A stretch of 44,998 nucleotides of DNA, from positions 1-44,998 of the forward strand of contig CASZWJ010000013.1 of assembly GCA_949493535.1 (NCBI GenBank), in the 5' to 3' direction. The translations under genes and the position numbers were made by a program. Source of the stretch: an uncultured Alphaproteobacteria bacterium. Its GTDB lineage: Bacteria; Pseudomonadota; Alphaproteobacteria; RF32; CAG-239. The notes beneath the pieces are model-generated. The model ran no database searches. It was not told where the DNA came from and worked only from the letters and a program-made list of their open reading frames with translations. Below are positions 6,467-14,773 of the stretch, piece by piece. The first letter of the stretch is position 1. Every line of letters starts with the position of its first letter.

Positions 6467-7117
6467 TTAATTTTCAACTGTTTCAGATGCCGGGGCGGGA
6501 AGTACTTTAAATTTGCACTGGACACTGCCTTCCCAAGTTGCGCCATGATTAAGTGAGCGGAAAGTCAGCAGGTATAAACCAGGATCTGACATATCCGGTG
6601 CGTTATCGTCGCCCCATTCAACCAAAGGCGTGGTTGTAACGGTCGGTTCGCCGTCTTCCGTTTCGGCCGGCGTTTCTGCGGTTATGGCAGGCCAATTGAT
6701 AACAACCGGTGTCGGCATATCAATATAAAGTTCAAAGGTTATGATGTCGCCGTCAGCTTTTTTGCTGACATTTGTGCAATCAAAGCTGAAAGATGTTTCA
6801 GACGAAACTTCCGCCCAACCGATGATTTTTTCGTCATCCAAAACGACATTGCCACCCGTTACCGGTTTTAATTTTTGGTAAAGCGACTGGTAACGGATGC
6901 CGCCGTTGACAATTCGCTGGATAGCTGTCGCAAGCTGGGCGTTGTCATCGGCGTCAGGCGTTATGCCGGCGGCAGTAATTGCATTGACAATTTCTCGCTG
7001 GCAGGCCTCGAAACCGCGCGCGTCCGGCATGCTATTTTCCCAGACATGATTGACCGGATCACAATTAGCGTAACTGGCGTTTTCGTCTTCAGAACCCAAA
7101 GGCTGATAGTATTTCAT
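6467..7117 (-). CDS. tail-fibre protein (collar/gp49-like position)
   Basis: 216 residues. The N-terminus (residues 1-75, with ARGFEACQREIVNAITAAGI and DADDNAQLATAIQRIV) matches the motif at the start of many phage tail-fibre proteins, where a helical D-N-x-Q-L-x-x-A-I segment attaches to the baseplate. The rest is beta-rich and acidic. It follows the gp48-like baseplate gene with a shared base (stop/start overlap), the position of the tail fibre in Mu. Confidence 0.7.
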   Translation of the reverse strand: MKYYQPLGSEDENASYANCDPVNHVWENSMPDARGFEACQREIVNAITAAGITPDADDNAQLATAIQRIVNGGIRYQSLYQKLKPVTGGNVVLDDEKIIGWAEVSSETSFSFDCTNVSKKADGDIITFELYIDMPTPVVINWPAITAETPAETEDGEPTVTTTPLVEWGDDNAPDMSDPGLYLLTFRSLNHGATWEGSVQCKFKVLPAPASETVEN

Positions 7118-7656
7118 TAGTCTTGTTTCCTTTCATCAATAAAGGTCAGCCAAGTGTGGCTTTGCTTCAGCTTGAATATAAAAAGTTTCATTTTTTCGAT
7201 AGCTTCATCGGAAACCGCTGCTTGAATGAGGATTTCCCAGCAAAAGATGATTTCCGGGACGCCGCATTCGTCCCCGTCGCCAAAATGGGAAAGGCCGAAC
7301 ATAAACGGGCGGTGTTCGCGGATTGTGACCGTTACCCCCAAGATAGCGCAAAGCTCGATATATTTGGCAATCGGCATAACGCCTTCGGTATCGGCAGCAT
7401 TCAGCGCGGCCAGACGTTCTTCATAACTGCCGGTATGCGGCAGCTCAAAAACGTCTTCCCATTCTTCCAACAGATGAAAGACTTTGTGTAAGTCGGCTTC
7501 CAACAACAAATTATCGACTGACTGGTGTATTTCGGCCAGCTGCTCGGCTTCAATTCTTATTTCCCGCTCTGTCACGCTGCCCGGTTTAACTTTCCAGATG
7601 ACGCCGCGGGGACGCAGGGCTTTGCTGGCGGCTATGTATTGCTCGGTGAGTGCCAT
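7117..7656 (-). CDS. baseplate protein, Mu gp48/YmfQ family (DUF2313)
   Basis: 179 residues from the ATG at 7656, chosen because AGGAG lies 7 nt upstream. The family pattern is visible: ALRPRGVIWKVKPGS near the N-terminus, a helical segment with LLEEWEDVFELP, then LGVTVTIREHRPFMFGLSHF near the end. In Mu and P2-like phages this protein joins the baseplate wedge to fibres. It overlaps the gp47-like gene by 25 bp and is followed without a gap by the fibre gene, in the Mu gene order 47-48-49. Confidence 0.85.
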   Translation of the reverse strand: MALTEQYIAASKALRPRGVIWKVKPGSVTEREIRIEAEQLAEIHQSVDNLLLEADLHKVFHLLEEWEDVFELPHTGSYEERLAALNAADTEGVMPIAKYIELCAILGVTVTIREHRPFMFGLSHFGDGDECGVPEIIFCWEILIQAAVSDEAIEKMKLFIFKLKQSHTWLTFIDERKQD

Positions 7657-8684
7657 GTCACTTCTCCTAAGACAGCCAGCTCGCCCAAACCGCATTTAAT
7701 ATTCGTCTGCGGTTGGAAAAGCGTATAATCGTCCAAGCCGGACACCGACAAAATTGCGGCGTGGATAGCGGAAACCAAAACCTCGCCTTCCGGCTCTGAA
7801 GAATCGTCCAAAAGGCTGCGGAAGGCGGCTTCAATATTATTGCGCGCTTCGTCCGTATCCGGCTTAATCATCAATTCGATATTAATAACCTTGCCGGTTG
7901 GCGACATAACCAGAAAACGGCTGTAGGTCGGCGGGCGTACTGAATTGATATGCGCAACAACCTTTTGACAAAGCAGTTCGTCCGGAAAGCCGGTCGGGGT
8001 CATAATCCGCACAATAACGGTGCCGGGGCCAAGCGCACAAGGATAGCACCAAGCGCGGTTGACACCTTCAACTTGCAGGGCCCATTTGATATAATCGTTG
8101 TCATTGCCGCCGTGGAATACGTTACGGATAACTTGCAGATAGCGATATAGCAGGTCTTTATCGGTTTCGACATCAGCCCCAGCTCCAATTAAATCGGCTG
8201 TAGCCTGCGTGTCAACGCCGGCAACAGCATTAGCAAAGGTAAATAATTCGCCTTCGCTGCAGTTGCCGGTTGCGCCGGGGGTTAGGCATTCTACTTTAAT
8301 AAGCTGCTCGCCGTCAGACAGCGTGATTGTTTCGGTAACTTTGTATGAAATATTGTCAATATTGCGGTTGATGATGGCACCGGCTTCAATAATAATGCCT
8401 TCACTACCATTAATCTTTAATGTACCAAACGCAGCGACGGCTTGTTTGCGGTAAATGCCTTTGGCCGCACAATGATATTCGAGATACTCTTTCTCGGCGG
8501 TTGTCGGCACCATTTGCTTGGACATATATTTGATATATTCTTCAAGTGCATTAATTTGGTATGCCAAAACCCGTGACCGCGCTTTCTGGACGGACAAAGG
8601 CAGTTCGTCAGGCGATATATAGCGAGCGTACGCCTTTTCGATTTCGTCAATTCGCTGCGTTAATGTTTTTACCGGCCAAGCCAT
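7632..8684 (-). CDS. baseplate wedge protein J (Mu gp47)
   Basis: 350 residues, the usual length of the Mu gp47/P2 gpJ family. Typical features are AKGIYRKQAVAAFGTLKING after a helical N-terminus, CLTPGATGN, a D-x-DLLYRYLQVIRN segment and the conserved NDYIKWALQVEGVNRAWCYP. It forms the baseplate wedge of contractile tails. AAGGGGATAG precedes the ATG. It lies between the gp46 and gp48 homologues. Confidence 0.93.
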   Translation of the reverse strand: MAWPVKTLTQRIDEIEKAYARYISPDELPLSVQKARSRVLAYQINALEEYIKYMSKQMVPTTAEKEYLEYHCAAKGIYRKQAVAAFGTLKINGSEGIIIEAGAIINRNIDNISYKVTETITLSDGEQLIKVECLTPGATGNCSEGELFTFANAVAGVDTQATADLIGAGADVETDKDLLYRYLQVIRNVFHGGNDNDYIKWALQVEGVNRAWCYPCALGPGTVIVRIMTPTGFPDELLCQKVVAHINSVRPPTYSRFLVMSPTGKVINIELMIKPDTDEARNNIEAAFRSLLDDSSEPEGEVLVSAIHAAILSVSGLDDYTLFQPQTNIKCGLGELAVLGEVTWHSPSNT

Positions 8685-8685
8685 T

Positions 8686-9093
8686 TTATTCTATCCCCTT
8701 TATCTCGTAAGTTTCATGTTCAAGTGGCACTGTGATAATCAATTGGCTGCCCCGAAGTTCGGTTGTAACGGTGTTTTCTGCAATAAAACCAGCTTCCACC
8801 AAAGGGCTGAGGCATTCTTCCACCAGCAGCGAAGCCGTGCCTGCTTCATCCGGGGTCATTTTGGCGCGTGATAACATCCACAGCTTAGAGCCCCAGCTGA
8901 ATTTGGTCTGTTTGCCTTTAATGACAGTTTCCACATCATCGCCCCACCAGCCGCCGGCCTGCCGTTGTGCATAAGCCGGCATTTCGCCGTCTTCTGCCTC
9001 GGCATCGGTAGACAGACAGATTAAAACGGCTTGCAACAGCTTGTCGGTGACGTTTTCAATGTCGATTTCATTAATATCAATAACTTTTGTCAT
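8686..9093 (-). CDS. baseplate protein Mu gp46 (GP46/gpW-like)
   Basis: 135 residues. The family signature GGWWGDDVETVIKGK and the following SKLWMLSRAKMTPDEA are clear. Mu gp46 is the small wedge protein of the baseplate, similar in role to P2 gpW/T4 gp25. The start overlaps the stop of the spike gene (ATGA), and one base separates it from gp47, so the baseplate genes are translationally coupled. Confidence 0.9.
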   Translation of the reverse strand: MTKVIDINEIDIENVTDKLLQAVLICLSTDAEAEDGEMPAYAQRQAGGWWGDDVETVIKGKQTKFSWGSKLWMLSRAKMTPDEAGTASLLVEECLSPLVEAGFIAENTVTTELRGSQLIITVPLEHETYEIKGIE

Positions 9094-9788
9094 CCGGCCG
9101 TTACTCCTGTCGAACCGCTTGTTATGGTGCCTTTGTGCGTATTAGGGTCGACAACGACCTCATCACCAACGCGGGCAACCGGCTGACCGCCGCCAGCCAG
9201 CTTAACAATTCCTTTAATCTCGGCAGTTGTGGCGTCGATAATGGCGGTTGTTGCCTTTATGGTGGTTTTTTGACTGTCAATCGTTGCTTTTTTTGCCTCA
9301 ACCGTCAGCGTTTCAGTTTGAACAGCCGCGGTTTTAGTGGTGATATTAACGTCCGAACTGCCGTTAATGTTAATTGTCGGTGCCGTTTGGTTAATTGCCG
9401 TTGGGGCGGTAAAGTCAATATTTCCGCCATTTTTGAAGTGCAATAAATTGCCGCTGTCATCATACATGGCAACTTCGCCGTCTTTTAGGTCTTTGAAGCG
9501 GAACTCGCGGCTGCCGATAACCAAGGCAACGACATTGCCGGGGTTGCCCTGGATATTCAGCAGCACGCATTCGCTGTTTTTCTTGGGTTTGCAGGTAAAT
9601 CCGTAGTCTTCAATAAATTTGACATCGGCAACCTCATTATTGGCGGTTTTTGTCTGAACGGATTGGGTTTTGCCGTCTTTGACTAACAAAACCTTACCTA
9701 ACCGTGACAGATTATTCAGCCGGTCATTATGAGGTTTGATGAGAGTGGCAAACAAATCAATGATTTCTTGTTTTAATTGGCTGTCCAT
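9090..9788 (-). CDS. baseplate puncturing spike, Mu gp45/gpV-like
   Basis: 232 residues. The N-terminal half contains an OB-like region (TCKPKKNSECVLLNIQGNPG). The part from about 115 to 200 is a run of short Thr/Ala/Ile repeats (ININGSSDVNITTKTAAVQT) typical of a triple beta-helix. The C-terminal tip (GGGQPVARVGDEVVVDPNTH) is the typical needle end of such spikes. As a trimer it would pierce the outer membrane. GAGG precedes the start. Confidence 0.9.
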   Translation of the reverse strand: MDSQLKQEIIDLFATLIKPHNDRLNNLSRLGKVLLVKDGKTQSVQTKTANNEVADVKFIEDYGFTCKPKKNSECVLLNIQGNPGNVVALVIGSREFRFKDLKDGEVAMYDDSGNLLHFKNGGNIDFTAPTAINQTAPTININGSSDVNITTKTAAVQTETLTVEAKKATIDSQKTTIKATTAIIDATTAEIKGIVKLAGGGQPVARVGDEVVVDPNTHKGTITSGSTGVTAG

Positions 9789-10721
9789 TTATACCTCCAG
9801 CACCAAATCTGCGGCAAAACCGTCTTTTTTGTTTAGTCTAAAATTGAGCGCACAAAGCCGCATCGGCTGATTTAAATCATGCCAGGCGTCTGTTGCTTTG
9901 TACCAATTGTTGAGCTGAAGCAGGTTGCCGGCGTTATCAAACCAGTTCGGAATGCTGAACGGCACGCGCTTAGACCAAAACTTAAGGGCGGATATGGCTG
10001 CCGGCGTTACGTCATCACCATAAAACAGGCGGGTTTTACTGCCGCTTGAGGTGATTTTTGTACAAACTGCCGCGTCTAAGCTGACATTATCGTCCAAAGG
10101 CAGTTGGCCGATGATAACGATAGCGTCGTCATTGGTTTCAACCCTGCTAACAGAAAGGACGTTTTGACCGGTGGCGATTGTGCCGGCAGTGCCTGCATAG
10201 GCCGAACGCTCGTCTACAACAAGCTGCCCATATGCGCCGGAATAAATGATTGTGTCGGTTTTGAGGCATATTTTTTGAATGACGCTACCAATTGTTTCAA
10301 AGCCGTAAGTAACAAACCTGGGAAGAACCTTGTCGGCTCGGGTTTCAATTTTGATATCAGGGCACAAATCTGCCAAAATATCGGAAACCCTTTGATTATA
10401 ATATGTTTTGCCGACAATGACCGCTTGCCCGATATATTTTGCGACCGGAGAGGTGACGATAACCGTAAAACCGGCACCATTGTCTGAAAACTCCGGAGAC
10501 GGTTTATAGACATAGCCGCTTAAAACCGGCTGCTTATCAAAATAAACAACGGCTTCGGCATTTTCTTCAATTATGGTTTTTACGTTTTTCAAGTCTTGGC
10601 TGTCTTTGTCATGAAACGACAGGCGTGCCATATTGGCCAGATTATAGAGTTGCAGGCTGACTTCAACATCGACAAGCTGGGTAATTTGGTATCCATTAAC
10701 TTTTATTGAGACGTCAATCAT
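9789..10721 (-). CDS. baseplate hub protein, Mu gp44 (gpP / late control D-like)
   Basis: 310 residues beginning MIDVSIKVNGYQITQLVDVE, a beta-rich N-terminus typical of the Mu gpP/P2 gpD hub family (T4 gp27-like), including a central VSDILADLCPDIKI segment. It forms the trimeric hub holding the spike. Its stop directly abuts the spike start, and its start overlaps the upstream gene by 8 bp. Confidence 0.88.
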   Translation of the reverse strand: MIDVSIKVNGYQITQLVDVEVSLQLYNLANMARLSFHDKDSQDLKNVKTIIEENAEAVVYFDKQPVLSGYVYKPSPEFSDNGAGFTVIVTSPVAKYIGQAVIVGKTYYNQRVSDILADLCPDIKIETRADKVLPRFVTYGFETIGSVIQKICLKTDTIIYSGAYGQLVVDERSAYAGTAGTIATGQNVLSVSRVETNDDAIVIIGQLPLDDNVSLDAAVCTKITSSGSKTRLFYGDDVTPAAISALKFWSKRVPFSIPNWFDNAGNLLQLNNWYKATDAWHDLNQPMRLCALNFRLNKKDGFAADLVLEV

Positions 10722-11913
10722 TGCTGATGACCTCCAGTTTTACGCCTGCCGGCACAAATAACGGATGGCGGATCTTGTTGTTTTTCAGAAACGCAGCTTC
10801 GTTGCAATGTTCATCATGACAGATGACAATTGCCGGCAAGCTGATGTTTTTAACGACTTGCTTGGCATTGCAAACCGGATGTGATTGCATAATGCCGACG
10901 GCACGGTTTACCGTGTTATGAATGTCGTTTTGAATATTTTTGTCGTTCTCGGCTGCATGGATAATTTTGTCGGATATGCGTTCAAGCTCTTTTATGGCCT
11001 GTTCGATTTCATCTTTTGTATCAAACGGCGAATCCGCCACGCTTTCGCAAGCCTTGACAATGGCGGCCTGTTTGATAAGGTCGATTGCGGCCTGTGTGTT
11101 TTGGGCAACTTCCGGATCTGCGTCTTTTAAGTTAATGTCTGCTTTGTCAGCAATATCAATATAAGTATGGTAATATTTTTTTGCGTCTTCAGAATTTGTT
11201 TCCTCCGCCGTGTATTTACGGTCGTTTTTAGACCTGCCGAACAACAGGTAAGACAAAATAGTTCCGCCGATGCCGCCGGCCATGGATGTCATATTTTCAA
11301 AAGTGCCGACAAACGGGTTAATAATTCCACCCAACAGATTGTCAGCACCGTAACCGGATATTAAATCAGCAAGTGCGTATAAATTGTTTACCGTTTCATT
11401 TTTGACAAGGCTGGTGATATTGTCGATGATAAAATCAGCGTTGAATTTGCTTAAAAAGTCCAATAAAGACTGTTCGGCTTCCTTTTTCAACTGGACTTCT
11501 GCCAGCTGCTGAACTTCGACCACCTGAATTTTAAGGTCGGCGGCATTGGCTTTAACCAGATTCAGGACAAATTCCCGATACCACAAGCGCCGCTGCGTTT
11601 TTTTGACCCGGTAGCCGCCATTAGAGAATTTTACCCAGACGCGGCCAACGTCATGATGTTCAAGCAGCATGTTTTTTTGCTGCTTGTAAATCCGGTAAAG
11701 TTTAGAAACGACCTCTTTATAATCGGCGCCGACATAATAGGCTTCTATGCGGAAATCCACCGCGTCAAGCTGGCAATTTGTTGCCTGTGACGAGCTTTCA
11801 TCGGTCAAAAGCACCTGATTATCGGACTTTTTGCCGCTTTGCCCCCAATCGTCATTGCGGGCGTGAAGCTCAATACCGTTGATTTTGATAATGTCTTCTT
11901 TCTCAAACTGCAT
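10714..11913 (-). CDS. tail/DNA circulation protein N (Mu gp43)
   Basis: 399 residues. The N-terminal about 110 residues (beta-rich, ending in VWVKFSNGGYRVKKTQRRLW) follow the gp43/DNA-circulation family. A less conserved helical middle (about 120-330) includes a hydrophobic Gly-rich stretch (TSMAGGIGGTILSYLLFG). Position between tape measure and hub is as in Mu. It is thought to be a baseplate hub component; the name DNA circulation protein is historical. A 9-bp recurrent motif (TTTTTAGAC, 11226-11234) falls inside this gene. Confidence 0.82.
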   Translation of the reverse strand: MQFEKEDIIKINGIELHARNDDWGQSGKKSDNQVLLTDESSSQATNCQLDAVDFRIEAYYVGADYKEVVSKLYRIYKQQKNMLLEHHDVGRVWVKFSNGGYRVKKTQRRLWYREFVLNLVKANAADLKIQVVEVQQLAEVQLKKEAEQSLLDFLSKFNADFIIDNITSLVKNETVNNLYALADLISGYGADNLLGGIINPFVGTFENMTSMAGGIGGTILSYLLFGRSKNDRKYTAEETNSEDAKKYYHTYIDIADKADINLKDADPEVAQNTQAAIDLIKQAAIVKACESVADSPFDTKDEIEQAIKELERISDKIIHAAENDKNIQNDIHNTVNRAVGIMQSHPVCNAKQVVKNISLPAIVICHDEHCNEAAFLKNNKIRHPLFVPAGVKLEVISND

Positions 11914-13924
11914 GGCTCGGCATCCTTGTATATCCTAAATCAACGTTAATTTTGGTTTGTTGCGGTTCGCTGGTGTTTTTTCGAACAAGGCGGGCACCTT
12001 GGTCGTCAATCACCAGATTAATTTCATTACTGATTTTATGCAGGGTTGATTGTTCCCTGGCTTTGATTTTTTCTTCCTGTTGCTCTTGCTTGCCGGTAAC
12101 GCTGTCGAAGAATTGCCCGATTGCGCCGCCCAGTTTTTCCGCCGCAGCTTCAGCGTATTGGCTTAAAAACTCGCCCCCCGGCAGGATTTTTGATAATTTG
12201 TTGAGTTCGCGCCCGACAATTTTGCCGACCTCTTCCGCATTTTGGGCTTTTTTGAAATCATCGACCAGACCACCGACATAGCCGCCAATTTTCTGTCCGG
12301 CGTAAGTTCCAATCATAACGCCGAGCGGGCCGCCAAGCATGCCGATTGTGCCGCCGAGCGCCATTCCGAGACCTTCGCCGCGGTCAATGTTATTATCGGC
12401 GTTATATGCGCTGTATAAACCATAGCCAGCTGCGCCGATAGTGCCCAAACGGCCGGTTGCTTTAAGCAGGCGTCCCCAACGCCCGCCAGAAACGCCAATT
12501 GAGCCGGCAATATCGGCAATGCCTGAATTGCGCCCGTAACGGCGAGCATATCGCGGCAGCTGCGGGCCATCACTATTAACGACGAAAACAGGCAGCGGGC
12601 GAGACAAGCTGGCAATATTGGCAATGCTGCCGGCAACTGAAGCCGCGCCGCCTTTGCCGCCGCCAAGCATGGCAAGGGCTGAGGCGCCCATGCCGACAAC
12701 TTTCGACCCCGCCCAAACGGCAGCCAGCCCGCCGAAAGCCGTGCCGGCATATTTAAGCCATTGCTGCAGCGTTTCCGGGTCGGTGCTGTTTATGGCGTCC
12801 GCCAGCATTTGCACCGGTTTAGCCAGGTTTGTATTGGCAAAGTAATTGACGGCCGTGCTTAATGACATCATCGCGGAGTTAAGATTCTGCGCGACTTCTT
12901 TGGAATTGTCTAGCAGAGCCTGAGGGTCTGAGCTGACCGTTAAAAATTCCTCAACGCTCTTAAAGCCGCCGGTTTGTTTATACTCGATAACCAAGGCCAT
13001 TAAGGCTTTAAGGCCTTCTTGGTCGATAACTCGGCCGATTTTTGACGTGTCGCCTTTGGTTAATTTGATTAAATCCTTAGAGATTTCAACAATTGACCGC
13101 ATACGTTTAGGATCTTCCGGGTCCAGAATTTTAATGCCGTTTCCGGTTAAGATTTTGCGCTTGTTCGGGTCGTTAAAGTTGCGGATGAGGGCTTCCAAGG
13201 CGGTGGCGGTTTGTTCCGGAGAACCTGTCGATTTACGCGCCATTTGCAGCATGGCGCCCATTTCGGCAACGGCAACCTTGCCCATACGGCCGGTTGAAGC
13301 ATACGCCGCCGTCACCCTTTCACCCTGGCTGGCTAAGTCGCGCAACTCGAAAGCGCCGGCCTTGCCTTGGTTGACCAGCAAGCCCATGGTTTCGATAATG
13401 TCTTTTTTATCCTTAATGCCGAATTTTTCCATCAAATCCGCGCCCATGGCACCAACATCTTGTCCGGCGGCGCCGGTGGCGGAAATGGCATAGGCAAGGT
13501 TTTTCATGTTATCGGCGGCAAATTTCATGTCGCCGGTTTTACTGACGATTTTTTCAATCGCAGACAGCAATTCTCCGGTACTGATATTGATGTCGCGGTT
13601 CTGGGCGGTTTTATAAAGTTCTTTATTGAACTTTTCCATTTCTTCTTTGCTTATGCCCGCCTGAATGCGTAAGCGGGTCAGGCGGGTTTGCAAGTCGGCC
13701 ATGGATTTGCCGGAAACGCCGAGGCCAACACTGCCAATCAGGGCTGTGCCGCGGTTGAACACCGAACCTAAGGCTGAATGTGTCCGATTGGCAGCATTGG
13801 CGATACCCAGCAGCGAACGCCGCCCGGAACTTTCCAGACGGTTAAAGCTCGTGGCAAACGCATTGCTTTGTGCGGATATGTTGCCGAGAAGGCTTAATTC
13901 TATCGCTGTGCGTATCGTTTTCAC
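11903..13924 (-). CDS. tail tape measure protein (Mu gp42)
   Basis: 673 residues with a GTG start at 13924. The helical N-terminus (FNRLESSGRRSLLGIANAAN) leads into the TP901-type core (YAISATGAAGQDVGAMGADL, MGAMLQMARKSTGSPEQTAT). Hydrophobic segments lie about 400-430 and 515-560 (GMALGGTIGMLGGPLGVMIG). It sets tail length and may help DNA cross the inner membrane. No good Shine-Dalgarno lies before the GTG, but the stop of the frameshifted chaperone product lies 2 nt upstream, so start is probably coupled to that product. Confidence 0.93.
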   Translation of the reverse strand: MKTIRTAIELSLLGNISAQSNAFATSFNRLESSGRRSLLGIANAANRTHSALGSVFNRGTALIGSVGLGVSGKSMADLQTRLTRLRIQAGISKEEMEKFNKELYKTAQNRDINISTGELLSAIEKIVSKTGDMKFAADNMKNLAYAISATGAAGQDVGAMGADLMEKFGIKDKKDIIETMGLLVNQGKAGAFELRDLASQGERVTAAYASTGRMGKVAVAEMGAMLQMARKSTGSPEQTATALEALIRNFNDPNKRKILTGNGIKILDPEDPKRMRSIVEISKDLIKLTKGDTSKIGRVIDQEGLKALMALVIEYKQTGGFKSVEEFLTVSSDPQALLDNSKEVAQNLNSAMMSLSTAVNYFANTNLAKPVQMLADAINSTDPETLQQWLKYAGTAFGGLAAVWAGSKVVGMGASALAMLGGGKGGAASVAGSIANIASLSRPLPVFVVNSDGPQLPRYARRYGRNSGIADIAGSIGVSGGRWGRLLKATGRLGTIGAAGYGLYSAYNADNNIDRGEGLGMALGGTIGMLGGPLGVMIGTYAGQKIGGYVGGLVDDFKKAQNAEEVGKIVGRELNKLSKILPGGEFLSQYAEAAAEKLGGAIGQFFDSVTGKQEQQEEKIKAREQSTLHKISNEINLVIDDQGARLVRKNTSEPQQTKINVDLGYTRMPSHAV

Positions 13925-13926
13925 TG

Positions 13927-14392
13927 TTAAAATCCGTAAATTAATAAAACCAGGGTAGACATGGGTATGTGCCGGGCTTCCTTAAAAGGAATGCCGCCGC
14001 TGACAGCTTCCTTAAGCAGTTTGTAAACCTGCGGAAGCTGCCGTATTAGCTCGCCCCCGGGCGGTTACCTTTTCAACCATTAGATTGTCTATTTTTTCGG
14101 CGTGCTGCTGCATGATGATTAAGTCGGTTCTGGACAACAGCCGGTATTCGGCTTTAGACAACGGCATTGGCAGTTCTCCAAGCTTGACAATGCTGCGCCG
14201 CAGGATTTCATGGGCAAATTTTGACGGCGAAACTTTGTAAACCGGCTTGCCGTCTTCAGCAATAACCAATTCTTCAACCTCAGCCTCGGCATCCATCATG
14301 TCGCCGACTGTCAGCTCGCGCAATTCGACTTCTTTGTGAACGGCGCCGTTAATTTGCAGCCCGTCCTCTAAATTAAACTTTAAGTTAGCCAC
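13927..14392 (-). CDS. tail assembly chaperone, -2 frameshift product (gp41-41' fusion)
   Basis: The upstream gene contains CGG GGG CGA with five Gs at 14054-14058. If the GGG-reading tRNA slips back two bases it re-pairs perfectly, and translation continues GGC GAG CTA ATA through a fully open frame (ELIRQLPQVYKLLKEAVSGG, then IPFKEARHIPMSTLVLLIYG, F, stop) ending at 13927. The product is 155 residues. A -1 shift gives an immediate stop (GCG AGC TAA). The extension fills an otherwise unexplained 85-bp gap before the tape measure gene. Mu is known to use a -2 frameshift for this protein. In other phages the long form contacts the tape measure protein. Confidence 0.85.
14012..14392 (-). CDS. 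tail assembly chaperone, short form (Mu gp41)
   Basis: 126 residues from the GTG at 14392, chosen because AGGAG lies 7 nt upstream. A start 14 codons further up lies deep in the preceding gene. The family pattern VELRELTVGDMMDAEAEVEE followed by FAHEILRRSIVKLGELPMPL is that of phage tail protein E/Mu gp41. It keeps the tape measure protein soluble during tail assembly. The gene overlaps the tail-tube stop by 8 bp. The 3' part holds the -2 slippery site for the longer form. Confidence 0.88.
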   Translation of the reverse strand: MANLKFNLEDGLQINGAVHKEVELRELTVGDMMDAEAEVEELVIAEDGKPVYKVSPSKFAHEILRRSIVKLGELPMPLSKAEYRLLSRTDLIIMQQHAEKIDNLMVEKVTARGRANTAASAGLQTA

Positions 14393-14762
14393 GTTTAATC
14401 TCCTCGCTTTCTGATGAGTGGAATTCTTCGTCATAGCCGCCCCGCGAAAATTCGCTGGGGCTCATTTTAACCGCGTGCGGCATGACATGAACCTGTCCAG
14501 TGTTGGCTGTGATAACAACAGTAACGTCATGCTTTGCGTTGATATTTTTAAGGCTCTGCCCCTTGCAAAGCCGGCTTTTATATTTCAAGACGGCTCCCGC
14601 CTGGGAGGGAATGAAGCAAGTGCCGTTGTTGTCGTCTTCGAACTGAACGCCGGCGGGTTTGAATGCGACATCGCTAATTTTGGCGACGGTTTCACCGTCA
14701 GCCTTGACTTCAGCGATGCCGAATACGATATCGGGATTGTTGCTTGTGAACATTTCAGGCAT
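14385..14762 (-). CDS. tail tube protein (Mu gp40, gpM)
   Basis: 125 residues. It lies directly after the sheath gene and before the chaperone, the position of the tube protein in Mu. The sequence is beta-rich (GIAEVKADGETVAKISDVAF, HDVTVVITANTGQVHVMPHA) with the SPSEFSRGGYDEEF tail typical of Mu-like tube proteins. It forms the inner tube through which DNA passes. AGGAGACAG precedes the ATG. Confidence 0.82.
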   Translation of the reverse strand: MPEMFTSNNPDIVFGIAEVKADGETVAKISDVAFKPAGVQFEDDNNGTCFIPSQAGAVLKYKSRLCKGQSLKNINAKHDVTVVITANTGQVHVMPHAVKMSPSEFSRGGYDEEFHSSESEEIKRG

Positions 14763-14773
14763 TTATCTGTCTC

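Noticed and set aside
12313..12750. 145-residue frame inside the tape measure gene
   Set aside because: Ala/Leu-rich shadow of the tape measure coding sequence in another frame.
14051..14060. A -1 frameshift at CGGGGGC
   Set aside because: The -1 frame reads GCG AGC TAA and stops; only the -2 (same as +1) frame is open.
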